Origin: UTCHB3 sp008363265
GTDB taxonomy: Bacteria; Bacteroidota; Ignavibacteria; Ignavibacteriales; Ignavibacteriaceae
DNA length: 64,000 nucleotides
Reading direction: 5' to 3'
Assembly: GCA_045863055.1 (NCBI GenBank)
Contig: BTUW01000009.1
Coordinates: forward strand, 69,243-133,242
The notes beneath the pieces were generated by a model. That model saw only the letters and a program-made list of their open reading frames with translations, had not been told where the DNA came from and did no database searches. Positions within the stretch are counted from its first letter, which is position 1. Each line of letters opens with the position of its first letter. The translations under genes were made by a program, and so were the position numbers. Below, one piece after another: positions 52,558 through 60,077 of this stretch.

Positions 52558-52616
52558 AGTGGTTTCTTTGGATAATTGTTGATACAAACTTCAAAAATAA
52601 TCAATTATACTTTTAA

Positions 52617-52653
52617 CAAAAAAAGCTGCCGTCCGTGTGGGAGGGCAGCTTTT
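52617..52653 (-). terminator. Terminator after the SPT-like gene
   Basis: GGCAGC arms: AAAAGCTGCC (52621-52630) and GGCAGCTTTT (52644-52653), loop of 13 nt; on the - strand the second arm is followed by eight T and more T-rich sequence. It separates the SPT-like gene from the GNAT gene, so the latter needs its own promoter or readthrough. Confidence 0.8.
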
Positions 52654-52672
52654 CTTAATATTTTACAGGCAC

Positions 52673-53863
52673 TTATATGATGCCGAGTTCAGAACCAACC
52701 TTCTTGAAGGTATCCACGATATAGTCGAGGTGCTCTGTTTCGTGTGCCGACATATATGATGTTCTCATCATCTGTCTTCCGGGAGGGACTCCGGGCGAAA
52801 TGAATACGTTAACGAAAACGCCGTTGTCGTATAGTTTTCTCCACATCTGGAACGCCAGTGCATCATCACCAACGATAACGGGAACGATCGCGGTTCTGCC
52901 ATCAGTAACTGTGAAACCGGCTTCTCTGAACTTGTTTCTTACATAAGAAGCGTTGCTGATAAGTTTTGTCACGCGCTCTGGTTCTGCCTCCAGGATATCG
53001 AGTGCCGCAAGTGCCGCAGCCACCGAAGCGGGGGTTGGCGAAGCGGAGAAGATCAGCGCGGGTGAACTGTGTTTAAGGTAGTTGATCACTCTTTCAGGAC
53101 CGTAAACGAATCCGCCGAGTGAAGCAAAGGTTTTTGAGAATGTACCCATTCCCAGGTCGATCTCTCCTTCGAGTCCGAATTCAGACGCGGTTCCTCTTCC
53201 TCCTTTACCGATAACACCTACTGAATGAGCATCGTCGATCAGGATCTGAGCATTGTATTTCTTTGCCACTTCATTGAGGCGGGGAAGGTCGACTATCTCA
53301 CCGCCGGTGGAGAAAACACCATCACTCACGATCAGTTTTCCTGCATTCGCGGGAAGTTTAGAGATAACTCTTTCCAGGTCGTTCATATCGTTGTGTTTGT
53401 ATCTCACCATCTCAGCCATTGAGCCTTTGGCGATCAGGTTACCTGTTACAATACACGCGTGATTGTCTTTGTCGGAAACTACATAGTCACCCTTCTGTAC
53501 GAGGGCCGGGATAACACCAAGCGCGGTCTGGAAACCGGTGGAGTAAAGGAGCACCGACTCGGCATTGAAGAATTTTGCCATTCTCTCTTCGAGTTCGATG
53601 TGCAGGTCAAGTGTTCCGGTGAGATATCTTGAGCCTGAGCAACCGGTACCATATTTTTCGACAGCTTTTATTGCAGCTTCTTTAACTTTTGGATGTGCGG
53701 TAAGTCCGAGATAATTGTTCGAACCTGCCATGACGATCTTTCTCCCCTCGATCTGGACAACGGGACCCTCATTCTCTTCAATCGGTCTGAAATATGGATA
53801 GAGGCCAAGCGCTTTTATATCATCTGCTCTGGTAAATTCAATACATTTTTTGAAAAGGCTCAA
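52673..53863 (-). CDS. spt: Serine palmitoyltransferase-like alpha-oxoamine synthase
   Basis: 396 residues, PLP enzyme. PLP-binding Lys244 in GTFSKTFASLGG, ring-stacking His135 in DKDNHACI, and LIDDAHSVG with Asp210 or Asp211. The opening GLYPYFRPIEENEGPVVQIEGR with GSNNYLGLT and YGTGCSGSRYLTGTLDLH is that of Bacteroidota SPT proteins. Relatives KBL (glycine acetyltransferase) and AONS (biotin) share the fold, but there are no threonine or biotin genes here, and the sphingolipid-type neighbours favour SPT: serine plus a fatty acyl thioester gives 3-ketosphinganine. A promoter is seen at 53931-53962. Confidence 0.75.
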   Translation of the reverse strand: MSLFKKCIEFTRADDIKALGLYPYFRPIEENEGPVVQIEGRKIVMAGSNNYLGLTAHPKVKEAAIKAVEKYGTGCSGSRYLTGTLDLHIELEERMAKFFNAESVLLYSTGFQTALGVIPALVQKGDYVVSDKDNHACIVTGNLIAKGSMAEMVRYKHNDMNDLERVISKLPANAGKLIVSDGVFSTGGEIVDLPRLNEVAKKYNAQILIDDAHSVGVIGKGGRGTASEFGLEGEIDLGMGTFSKTFASLGGFVYGPERVINYLKHSSPALIFSASPTPASVAAALAALDILEAEPERVTKLISNASYVRNKFREAGFTVTDGRTAIVPVIVGDDALAFQMWRKLYDNGVFVNVFISPGVPPGRQMMRTSYMSAHETEHLDYIVDTFKKVGSELGII

Positions 53864-53930
53864 ATTTCCTCCGGGGGATTTTCTATTTTGTCAATCCGTT
53901 TAGTGTTAGAAAATAGTTAAATTTGAAGTT

Positions 53931-53962
53931 CGAATATAAATTTACTTTGTTAGATATACAAA
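53931..53962 (-). promoter_or_regulatory. Bacteroidota-type promoter candidate for spt
   Basis: On the - strand: TTTG (53962-53959), 20-nt spacer, TATATTCG (53938-53931), one base off TAnnTTTG. It lies 68 nt before the spt start codon in the divergent region shared with the CerR-like gene. Confidence 0.5.
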
Positions 53963-54055
53963 AAAAATCGTTATAAACCATTATTTTAATTGCACTTACA
54001 ACGATATAAGTGAATTAAATGATTAATGGTTCATTATAAGTATGGAATTGAGAAG

Positions 54056-55048
54056 ATGAGCGGAAAAATTGCACTTGTGACGGGGTCAAACGGCTTTGTT
54101 GGGAGCCATTTGGTTGACAGACTTTTGGCTGAGGGTTACACGGTCAGGTGTGTGGTCAGAAAGACCAGCGATCTGAAATGGCTTAACGGCAAGCCGGTTG
54201 AACTTATAAATGCAGGACTCGGCAACAAGGAAGAACTGAAGAAAGCCCTGGAAGGCTGCTCCCTGGTATTCCACATAGCCGGAACTGTGAAATCGAAAAA
54301 GCCTGAGGGCTACTTCGAGTCGAACGTTGAGAACACCCGGACATTGCTCGACGCGATTATCGAGTCGGGCGCGCCAGTGGAGAAGTTTGTTGTGTCGGGA
54401 AGTCAGACCGCAGCAGGTCCATCACCCGATGGTGTTCCGATCACCGAGGCACACACTCCGAATCCGCTGACCACGTACGGCCGCAGCAAACTTGAGCAGG
54501 AAAAACTTGTGATCTCATACAAGGATAAACTTCCCGTGACTGTGCTCAGATGCCCTGCGATATATGGCGAAAGGGACACCGAGGTTGGAATATTCTTCCA
54601 GACTTACGCCAAGGGTCTTTTCACCAAGGTGGGTTTCGACAAAAAGACTATATCCCTACTGCATGTGCATGATGTTGTAAACGGACTTTACCTCGCCTCA
54701 CAGAATCCCAAAACCTCCGGTGAGGTTTACTTCCTAAGCAGTGAGAAGGTTTACACCTGGGATGAGGTAGGCGATATTTCGAAGAAGATATTCGGAAAGG
54801 GAGCGTTTAAGCTCGTTTTTCCGCACTTTATGGTTTATACTGTCTCGGCGATCGCGCAGTTCTTTTCGATGTTCAGCAGCAAGGCCGCAACTCTTAATCT
54901 TGAGAAGGCAAGGGACCTGGTTCAGAGGCACTGGGTAACCAGCCCTGCAAAAGCAATGAAAGATTTCGGCTTCCGTCAGGAAGTAAGTCTTGAAGACGGT
55001 ATCAGGCGAACTGTCGCGTGGTATAAAAAAGAGGGCTGGATAAAGTAA
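54056..55048 (+). CDS. NAD(P)-dependent epimerase/dehydratase-type reductase, candidate CerR
   Basis: 330 residues from the ATG at 54056 (GAGAAG before it; the ATG at 54026 would add ten residues with no match). Extended SDR: TGSNGFVGSHL (residues 9-19), FHIAGTVKSKKPEGYFESN, catalytic Tyr141-X3-Lys145 in TTYGRSKLEQEK, then RCPAIYGERDTEVGIFF. A hydrophobic stretch at about 248-262 (FMVYTVSAIAQFF) may hold it to the membrane. In the bacterial sphingolipid pathway CerR is an enzyme of this class that reduces the 3-oxo group. It is divergent from spt, which supports but does not prove that role. Confidence 0.65.
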   Translation: MSGKIALVTGSNGFVGSHLVDRLLAEGYTVRCVVRKTSDLKWLNGKPVELINAGLGNKEELKKALEGCSLVFHIAGTVKSKKPEGYFESNVENTRTLLDAIIESGAPVEKFVVSGSQTAAGPSPDGVPITEAHTPNPLTTYGRSKLEQEKLVISYKDKLPVTVLRCPAIYGERDTEVGIFFQTYAKGLFTKVGFDKKTISLLHVHDVVNGLYLASQNPKTSGEVYFLSSEKVYTWDEVGDISKKIFGKGAFKLVFPHFMVYTVSAIAQFFSMFSSKAATLNLEKARDLVQRHWVTSPAKAMKDFGFRQEVSLEDGIRRTVAWYKKEGWIK

Positions 55049-55462
55049 TTAATTGTTCTTTGCCCCTTCACCGATCCAGGTTCTGAAACCCTTTATCTGA
55101 TTGGCGGTCATTCTGGGGTAAGCGGGGGGCGGCATTGGAGTTCCGCCTGAGATTCCCTCGATCGACCAGATCAGCCGGCTGTTCTGGGGTTCAAAGGGGA
55201 CCACAATGGTCAGGTCGGCAACAGTGTTGAAGTAGTTCGTGAAACTCATTCCCCCGGCGCGTGACTGATCGTCGTGGCAGCCCGAAAAGGCACACTTCAG
55301 CAGCATTACAGGCTGAATATGGGCCTGAAAGGAGACGTTTTTATCAGGTATTATCACTGAATCCACCTCTGCCTGATTTATCGTATCTTTACAACCATAA
55401 AATATTGTTGTAAATGAGAAGAAAAAAAGTGATATTAGAAGATAGCTAAAAAATTGTTTCAC
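55049..55462 (-). CDS. Cytochrome-c-like lipoprotein with a CX4CH motif
   Basis: 137 residues. Lipobox with Cys24 (TIFYGC). VSFQAHIQPVMLLKCAFSGCHDD is the cytochrome-c-like opening seen in Bacteroidota and Planctomycetes proteins, but the haem motif is Cys57-X4-Cys62-His63 rather than CXXCH. SGGTPMPPP supplies a possible Met ligand, and QIKGFRTWIGEGAKNN is the usual C-terminal helix. If haem is attached it would be a periplasmic electron carrier; if not, the loop may be structural. Its stop codon abuts that of the convergent CerR-like gene. Confidence 0.65.
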   Translation of the reverse strand: MKQFFSYLLISLFFFSFTTIFYGCKDTINQAEVDSVIIPDKNVSFQAHIQPVMLLKCAFSGCHDDQSRAGGMSFTNYFNTVADLTIVVPFEPQNSRLIWSIEGISGGTPMPPPAYPRMTANQIKGFRTWIGEGAKNN

Positions 55463-55519
55463 GGGTGTTTGATCGTCTATTAATGAATTCCAAACCTTAA
55501 AATACAGAGTTGAGGTACA

Positions 55520-57877
55520 ATGAAAAATGTTAAAATTTTGTTCCTGATCCTCCTTCTGGGGCTTACAGTTCTCAGCGCTCAGAACCCCAAAAGGGAGTTC
55601 AGGGGCTCATGGATTGCGACAGTGACCAACCTTGATTGGCCTCTGACACCCGGAACCAACGCCACACAGCAGAAAAAAGAGCTGGTGACCCTTCTCGATT
55701 CACTAAAGGCCGCGGGCATCAATGCCGTGATATTCCAGGTCAGAAGTGAGTGCGACGCGATGTACCCTTCCACGATCGAACCATGGTCTTACTGGCTTAC
55801 CCGCCAGCAGGGGCTTGCCGCCAGTTATGATCCCCTTCAATTCGCCATTGAAGAAGCTCATAAGCGGGGGATGGAACTCCACGCCTGGTTCAACCCTTAC
55901 CGGGCTGAGCGGCAGGTTGGGAACTACGCTCTGCATCCCACACATGTTCTGGTTGAAAATCCTGAGTGGGCCATCCAGATCGGTACATTGAAATTCCTCA
56001 ACCCCGGTCTTCCGATGGTAAGGGATTATGTGCTAAGTGTGGTTCTTGATGTTATAAAGAGATATGATGTTGACGGTATTCACATGGATGACTACTTCTA
56101 TCCGTACCCGCCAACCCAGATCACCAACCAGGATACCGCCACGTTCAGGCTCTATCCGAGAGGTTTTACCAACATTAATGACTGGCGCCGCGACAACATC
56201 AACATCCTTATCAAGGCCATCAACGACAGCACCCACTTCTACAAACCACACGTGAAGTTCGGTATGAGTCCGTTCGGTATCTGGAAGAACGGTGTTCCTC
56301 CCGGAATCACAGGCCTCGATGCTTACAGCTCGATCTACTGCGATGCCATCAACTGGCTGCAAAACAAGGCTGTTGACTATCTTACACCGCAGCTTTACTG
56401 GCCTTTTGGCGGTGGACAGGACTACGCTAAGCTGATGCCATGGTGGGCTGATTCAGTCGCCCGCAACGGTCGCCACTTCTACCCGGGACAGGCAACCTAC
56501 AGGATCCCCAACTGGAGCAACGCGAGCGAGATACACAATCAGATCCGTGCCAACCGTGCGAACCCAAAAGTACAGGGAAGCATCTTCTTCAGAGCACAGG
56601 ACTTTATTTCCAACTTCAAGGGGTTTGCAGATTCTCTGAAACAGAATCTTTTCCGCACGGTTTCCCTTCTCCCTCAGATGAACTGGAAAGATATCGTTGT
56701 TCCGAATCCGCCACAGAACCTCCACTTCGAGAGGGTGCCCGGGACCGGAACTTCGGCTCTGATCTGGGACAAGCCAAGTCCCGCTCCAGATGGTGATACT
56801 GCAAAGAGATACGTGGTTTACAAGTTTACCACTCCAAATCCAACAGCTCAGGACTTCGAAAACAGCAACAACATAGTTGATGTTTATGGCGGTCGTGAAG
56901 CCAGACCAGAACCGGCTTCCACCCCCACTACATATTATTTTGCAGTCACTTCACTGGACAGAAACTACAACGAAAGCCTGCCGAGCAACATAGTTCAGGT
57001 TGCGCCTCTGGCATCGCCGGTTCTCGCTTCGCCCGCAAATGGTGCTGGCAGCCAGCGTGACACCGTAACGGTCCGGTGGAATTACCTCGCTGGTGCTTCA
57101 AATTATACCCTTCAGGTTGGAGAGGATCCATTATTCGATTCACTTATACTTTTAGGTGCTGATAATCTCGTGGATACTGCTGTCACCTTTACCGGTGTGA
57201 AGGGACAGAAAATGTACTATTGGAGAGTAAGGGCTCAAAATGCCGCCGGTGTTGGTGCCTGGTCAACTCCATTTTCATTTGTTACGGCCACACCGGGTGC
57301 TCCGGTACTTTTGGCTCCACTGGATAAAACCACCAATGTGGGTCTCGATTCCATCCTCGTGTGGGCAGGTAATCCATTGGCAACTTCATACAGTGTGCAG
57401 CTTTCAAGCACAAACGTTTTCGATCCCGGATCACTCGTTATCAACGAGACAAACTACACCGGAACATCGATACCTTTTAATGGTCTTACTCTTAACAGGA
57501 TCTATTATTGGAGGGTAAAAGGTGTGAATTCGTTTGGACAGGGTGAATGGGCCGAGCCTTTCAGATTCAAGACCAAGGTAACCACTGATGTCGAAAAAGA
57601 GGAAGGTGTGCCGACGGATTTTGTTCTCTCGCAGAACTATCCCAATCCGTTCAATCCGGTTACAACCATCCGTTTCGAGATACCCTCGGCATCACAGGTA
57701 ACCCTCAGGGTCTACGACGCTACAGGTATCGAAGTGGCGACACTCGCTGATGATTATTATTCAGCAGGCATCTATACCGTCAAGTTCGACGCCACACAAC
57801 TGCCTTCAGGAATGTACATCTACAAACTTGAGGCCGGAAACAGGTCGTTCACCAGGAAGTTGATGCTGATCAAGTAA
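55520..57877 (+). CDS. Secreted family-10-like glycosyl hydrolase (GHL10/DUF187) with FN3-like domains and T9SS sorting tail
   Basis: 785 residues. Signal peptide (KNVKILFLILLLGLTVLSAQ). The catalytic domain (about residues 25-390) starts REFRGSWIATVTNLDWP and has NAVIFQVRSECDAMYPS, ELHAWFNPYRAER, DGIHMDDYFYPYP and VKFGMSPFGIWKNG, which match GHL10/YngK-like enzymes. Two or three FN3-like modules follow (VRWNYLAGASNYTLQVGED and a second ILVWAGNPLATSYSVQLSS). The final 75 residues are a type-A sorting domain (NYPNPFNPVTTIRFEIP to MYIYKLEAG), so it is exported by a type IX system. Substrate unknown; some relatives act on peptidoglycan or exopolysaccharide. Confidence 0.88.
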   Translation: MKNVKILFLILLLGLTVLSAQNPKREFRGSWIATVTNLDWPLTPGTNATQQKKELVTLLDSLKAAGINAVIFQVRSECDAMYPSTIEPWSYWLTRQQGLAASYDPLQFAIEEAHKRGMELHAWFNPYRAERQVGNYALHPTHVLVENPEWAIQIGTLKFLNPGLPMVRDYVLSVVLDVIKRYDVDGIHMDDYFYPYPPTQITNQDTATFRLYPRGFTNINDWRRDNINILIKAINDSTHFYKPHVKFGMSPFGIWKNGVPPGITGLDAYSSIYCDAINWLQNKAVDYLTPQLYWPFGGGQDYAKLMPWWADSVARNGRHFYPGQATYRIPNWSNASEIHNQIRANRANPKVQGSIFFRAQDFISNFKGFADSLKQNLFRTVSLLPQMNWKDIVVPNPPQNLHFERVPGTGTSALIWDKPSPAPDGDTAKRYVVYKFTTPNPTAQDFENSNNIVDVYGGREARPEPASTPTTYYFAVTSLDRNYNESLPSNIVQVAPLASPVLASPANGAGSQRDTVTVRWNYLAGASNYTLQVGEDPLFDSLILLGADNLVDTAVTFTGVKGQKMYYWRVRAQNAAGVGAWSTPFSFVTATPGAPVLLAPLDKTTNVGLDSILVWAGNPLATSYSVQLSSTNVFDPGSLVINETNYTGTSIPFNGLTLNRIYYWRVKGVNSFGQGEWAEPFRFKTKVTTDVEKEEGVPTDFVLSQNYPNPFNPVTTIRFEIPSASQVTLRVYDATGIEVATLADDYYSAGIYTVKFDATQLPSGMYIYKLEAGNRSFTRKLMLIK

Positions 57878-57947
57878 ATGTGAAATGTGAAATGTGAAAT
57901 GTGATTCGCCGTCGGCGGACTCATCACTCACAACTCATCGCTCATCA
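57876..57947. repeat. Heptamer tandem array, block 7, around a GC palindrome
   Basis: AAATGTG four times (57876-57903), then CGCCG-T-CGGCG (57907-57917), then CTCATCA, CTCACAA, CTCATCG, CTCATCA (57920-57947). It begins inside the stop codon of the GHL10 gene and is followed by a terminator. Confidence 0.85.
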
Positions 57948-57952
57948 CTATT

Positions 57953-57983
57953 AAAAAGCCGTCTCTTTCAGGCGGCTTTTTTT
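57953..57983 (+). terminator. Rho-independent terminator after the GHL10 gene
   Basis: AAAAAGCCG (57953-57961), loop of 11 nt, CGGCTTTTT (57973-57981), more T following. Confidence 0.85.
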
Positions 57984-58022
57984 ATTTTGAAGTCTGTTTA
58001 TTAAGAATTTTTTGGAAGTGAT

Positions 58023-59009
58023 TTGCCGCGACTGATCGAGGCCGTGAGGTTCGAAAACCATATTGAAGTACCCGATGACCGGATGGTTGTTATCACAGAT
58101 ATTGTGAACTCAACCCGTGCGATCGAGGAAGGGAGGTACCGCGATGTTAATTCATGCGGCGCGGCGGTAATAGCGGCAGTAAGGAATGTTACAGGCAAGA
58201 TCAAGTTTCCCTTCATCTTCGGTGGCGATGGTGCATTGATGCTGCTTCCTGCTGTTGCCGAACCGGAAGTCACGGAGACTTTGAGGCGGATGACCGGATT
58301 TGCGCTGACAGCCTACGGTCTCGAGCTCCGGGCCGGAATCGGGAATATCAACCTCATGAAAAGGGAGGGGTTTATTTTCAGTACGGCAACATACCGGTTT
58401 TCAGGCTCATATCATCAGGCCCTCTTCCGCGGTTCCGGATTTGAAGAGGCCGAAAGACGGCTTAAGACCGGCCTCAATTCGACTTCATTCAGGATAGTTT
58501 CCGAACCAATCATGGAGATGCCCGATCTCACCGGCTTCGAGTGCCGGTGGAGTTCGATTGGCTCCTCACGCGGACTGACGCTTTCACTTCTCGTAAAACC
58601 CGCCATCAGAGGTGAAAGGGAGGCAGAAGTGATCGATCTGATACTCTCTGAAATATTCAGAATTTTTGGAACAGAGCATGACTTCAATCCGCTCGACCGG
58701 GACGGATTGAAACGGAACGGTACGGGCGAGATATTCAGCATCGATCACGTGAAGGTTGATGACATGATCCGGATGATCATCTCGGGCACTGAGGATCAGA
58801 AAGGGAAACTGGCGGCGGTTCTCGATTCATATTCGATGAAAGGGCTGATCTGTTACGGGATGCATGTATCGGACGAGGCAATGCTCACCTGCATTGTCGA
58901 TAAGGATGATACAGAACTGTTTCATCTTATCGACGGGGGAGACGGCGGTTATGCACTTGCCGCGAAACAGCTCAAAGAGAAAATGAAAACATCCGATCCG
59001 TTGATGTAG
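58023..59009 (+). CDS. DUF3095 protein with class III cyclase-like metal motifs
   Basis: 328 residues from a TTG with GGAAGTG in front. VVITDIVNSTRAI (residues 22-34) and PFIFGGDGALMLLP (63-76) match the two metal-binding blocks of class III nucleotidyl cyclases, with Asp26 and Asp69 in the expected places. The substrate-recognition residues of adenylyl or guanylyl cyclases are not evident, and the C-terminal third is a separate domain. The protein could make a cyclic nucleotide, or be a GGDEF/cyclase-fold relative that binds nucleotide only. Cytoplasmic, single gene after a terminator. Confidence 0.7.
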   Translation: MPRLIEAVRFENHIEVPDDRMVVITDIVNSTRAIEEGRYRDVNSCGAAVIAAVRNVTGKIKFPFIFGGDGALMLLPAVAEPEVTETLRRMTGFALTAYGLELRAGIGNINLMKREGFIFSTATYRFSGSYHQALFRGSGFEEAERRLKTGLNSTSFRIVSEPIMEMPDLTGFECRWSSIGSSRGLTLSLLVKPAIRGEREAEVIDLILSEIFRIFGTEHDFNPLDRDGLKRNGTGEIFSIDHVKVDDMIRMIISGTEDQKGKLAAVLDSYSMKGLICYGMHVSDEAMLTCIVDKDDTELFHLIDGGDGGYALAAKQLKEKMKTSDPLM

Positions 59010-59074
59010 CCCATTATTTCTCTCCTCTTTTTCTTATTTTTCGAACAGAAAAACAAACAATACTAACAACTGAA

Positions 59075-59716
59075 ATGAAAAATACATTATTTATTGTACT
59101 GATCGCCTCATCTCTCAGCCTGGCCCAATCGGGTTTCGGAGTTGAACTCGGACTGGCCAAAACGGGCTTTGCCGCGATCACAACACATCAGGAATCCGAC
59201 ATTCTTCATCCGTTCGTTAATATTTACAACGATGTGCTGATCGGCAACAATCTTTTTATTACACCCCAAATCGGATTTGCCACGAGGGGAGGTTCATTCA
59301 CACCGCTTCCGGCATATGTTGATCCCGTGCCCCGGATCCCGAAGATCACGAAGGCATCATTCTCGATGAACTACATTGATCTTTCGCTTCTCCTTAAAGC
59401 CAGGCTGACTCCCATTGATGCACCGTTAATGTTCACGGTTTATGGCGGACCAACAGTTAACTATCTTCTGGGGGGTAAAGTGAAAACTTCTTACGGACAG
59501 GGGACGGCTGATGCTGAGAAGGATGTCGAAGGAATTTCAGAAGTCGGAATTGGTGCCATTTTCGGCGCGGGATTTGGAGTTCACGCCCCGGGCGGTATGA
59601 TCGAGTTCAGAACGGTGATCTTCACCCAGTTCAACTCATCGGTTGATGCAAACACCGGGCTCAGCATTAGAAATGTCAGTCAGGGTCTCAGTTTAACCTG
59701 GCACCTGATGTTATAG
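59075..59716 (+). CDS. Outer-membrane beta-barrel protein (PorT-like, OMP_b-brl_2 type)
   Basis: 213 residues. Signal peptide (KNTLFIVLIASSLSLAQ). The mature part is a run of amphipathic strands (FGVELGLAKTGFAAI, NNLFITPQIGFATRGG, NYIDLSLLLKARL, FTVYGGPTVNYLLGG, GIGAIFGAGFGVH) ending LSLTWHLML, consistent with a small eight-stranded barrel. No ligand can be named. Its stop codon is the first unit of a large octamer array. Confidence 0.8.
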   Translation: MKNTLFIVLIASSLSLAQSGFGVELGLAKTGFAAITTHQESDILHPFVNIYNDVLIGNNLFITPQIGFATRGGSFTPLPAYVDPVPRIPKITKASFSMNYIDLSLLLKARLTPIDAPLMFTVYGGPTVNYLLGGKVKTSYGQGTADAEKDVEGISEVGIGAIFGAGFGVHAPGGMIEFRTVIFTQFNSSVDANTGLSIRNVSQGLSLTWHLML

Positions 59717-60077
59717 AACACAAGAACTTAAGAACACAAGAACTTAAGAACTCAAGAACTAAAGAACTCGAGAACTCGAGAACTAAAGAACTCAAGAACT
59801 CGAGAACTAAAGAACTAAAATCTACATAAGTTCCTAAGTTCCTAAGTTCCTAAGTTCCTAAGTTCCTAAGTTCCTAAGTTCNNNNNNNNNNNNNNNNNNN
59901 NNNNNNNNNNNNNNNNNNNNNNNNNNNNNNNNNNNNNNNNNNNNNNNNNNNNNNNNNNNNNNNNNNNNNNNNNNNNNNNNNTAAGTTCCTAAGTTCCTAA
60001 GTTCCTAAGTTCCTAAGTTCCTAAGTTCCTAAGTTCATAAGTTCCTAAGTTCCTAAGTTCCTATGTTCTTAAGTTCC
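59716..60077. repeat. Octamer tandem array, block 8: long inverted repeat filling a convergent intergenic region
   Basis: Left arm: 13 units of GAACNNNA type (GAACACAA, GAACTTAA, GAACTCAA, GAACTAAA, GAACTCGA; 59716-59819). Right arm: TAAGTTCC units in the opposite sense (59827-59881 and 59982-60077), interrupted by 100 N. The region runs exactly from the stop codon of the barrel gene to the stop codon of the pseudokinase gene and holds no gene. Confidence 0.9.
59882..59981. other. Assembly gap (100 N) inside the octamer array
   Basis: The perfectly periodic tract before the gap (59827-59881) and after it (59982-60036) are both 55 nt and identical, so the repeat number in the genome is not known; it could be about seven perfect units or more. 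Confidence 0.93.

Noticed and set aside
52673..53863. Glycine C-acetyltransferase (kbl) or biotin synthesis bioF
   Set aside because: Same fold, but no threonine dehydrogenase or biotin genes nearby; the N-terminal sequence and the GNAT and SDR neighbours fit SPT better. Not fully excluded.
59716..60077. CRISPR array
   Set aside because: Units are 8 bp head to tail with no unique spacers and no cas genes; it is a simple tandem array.
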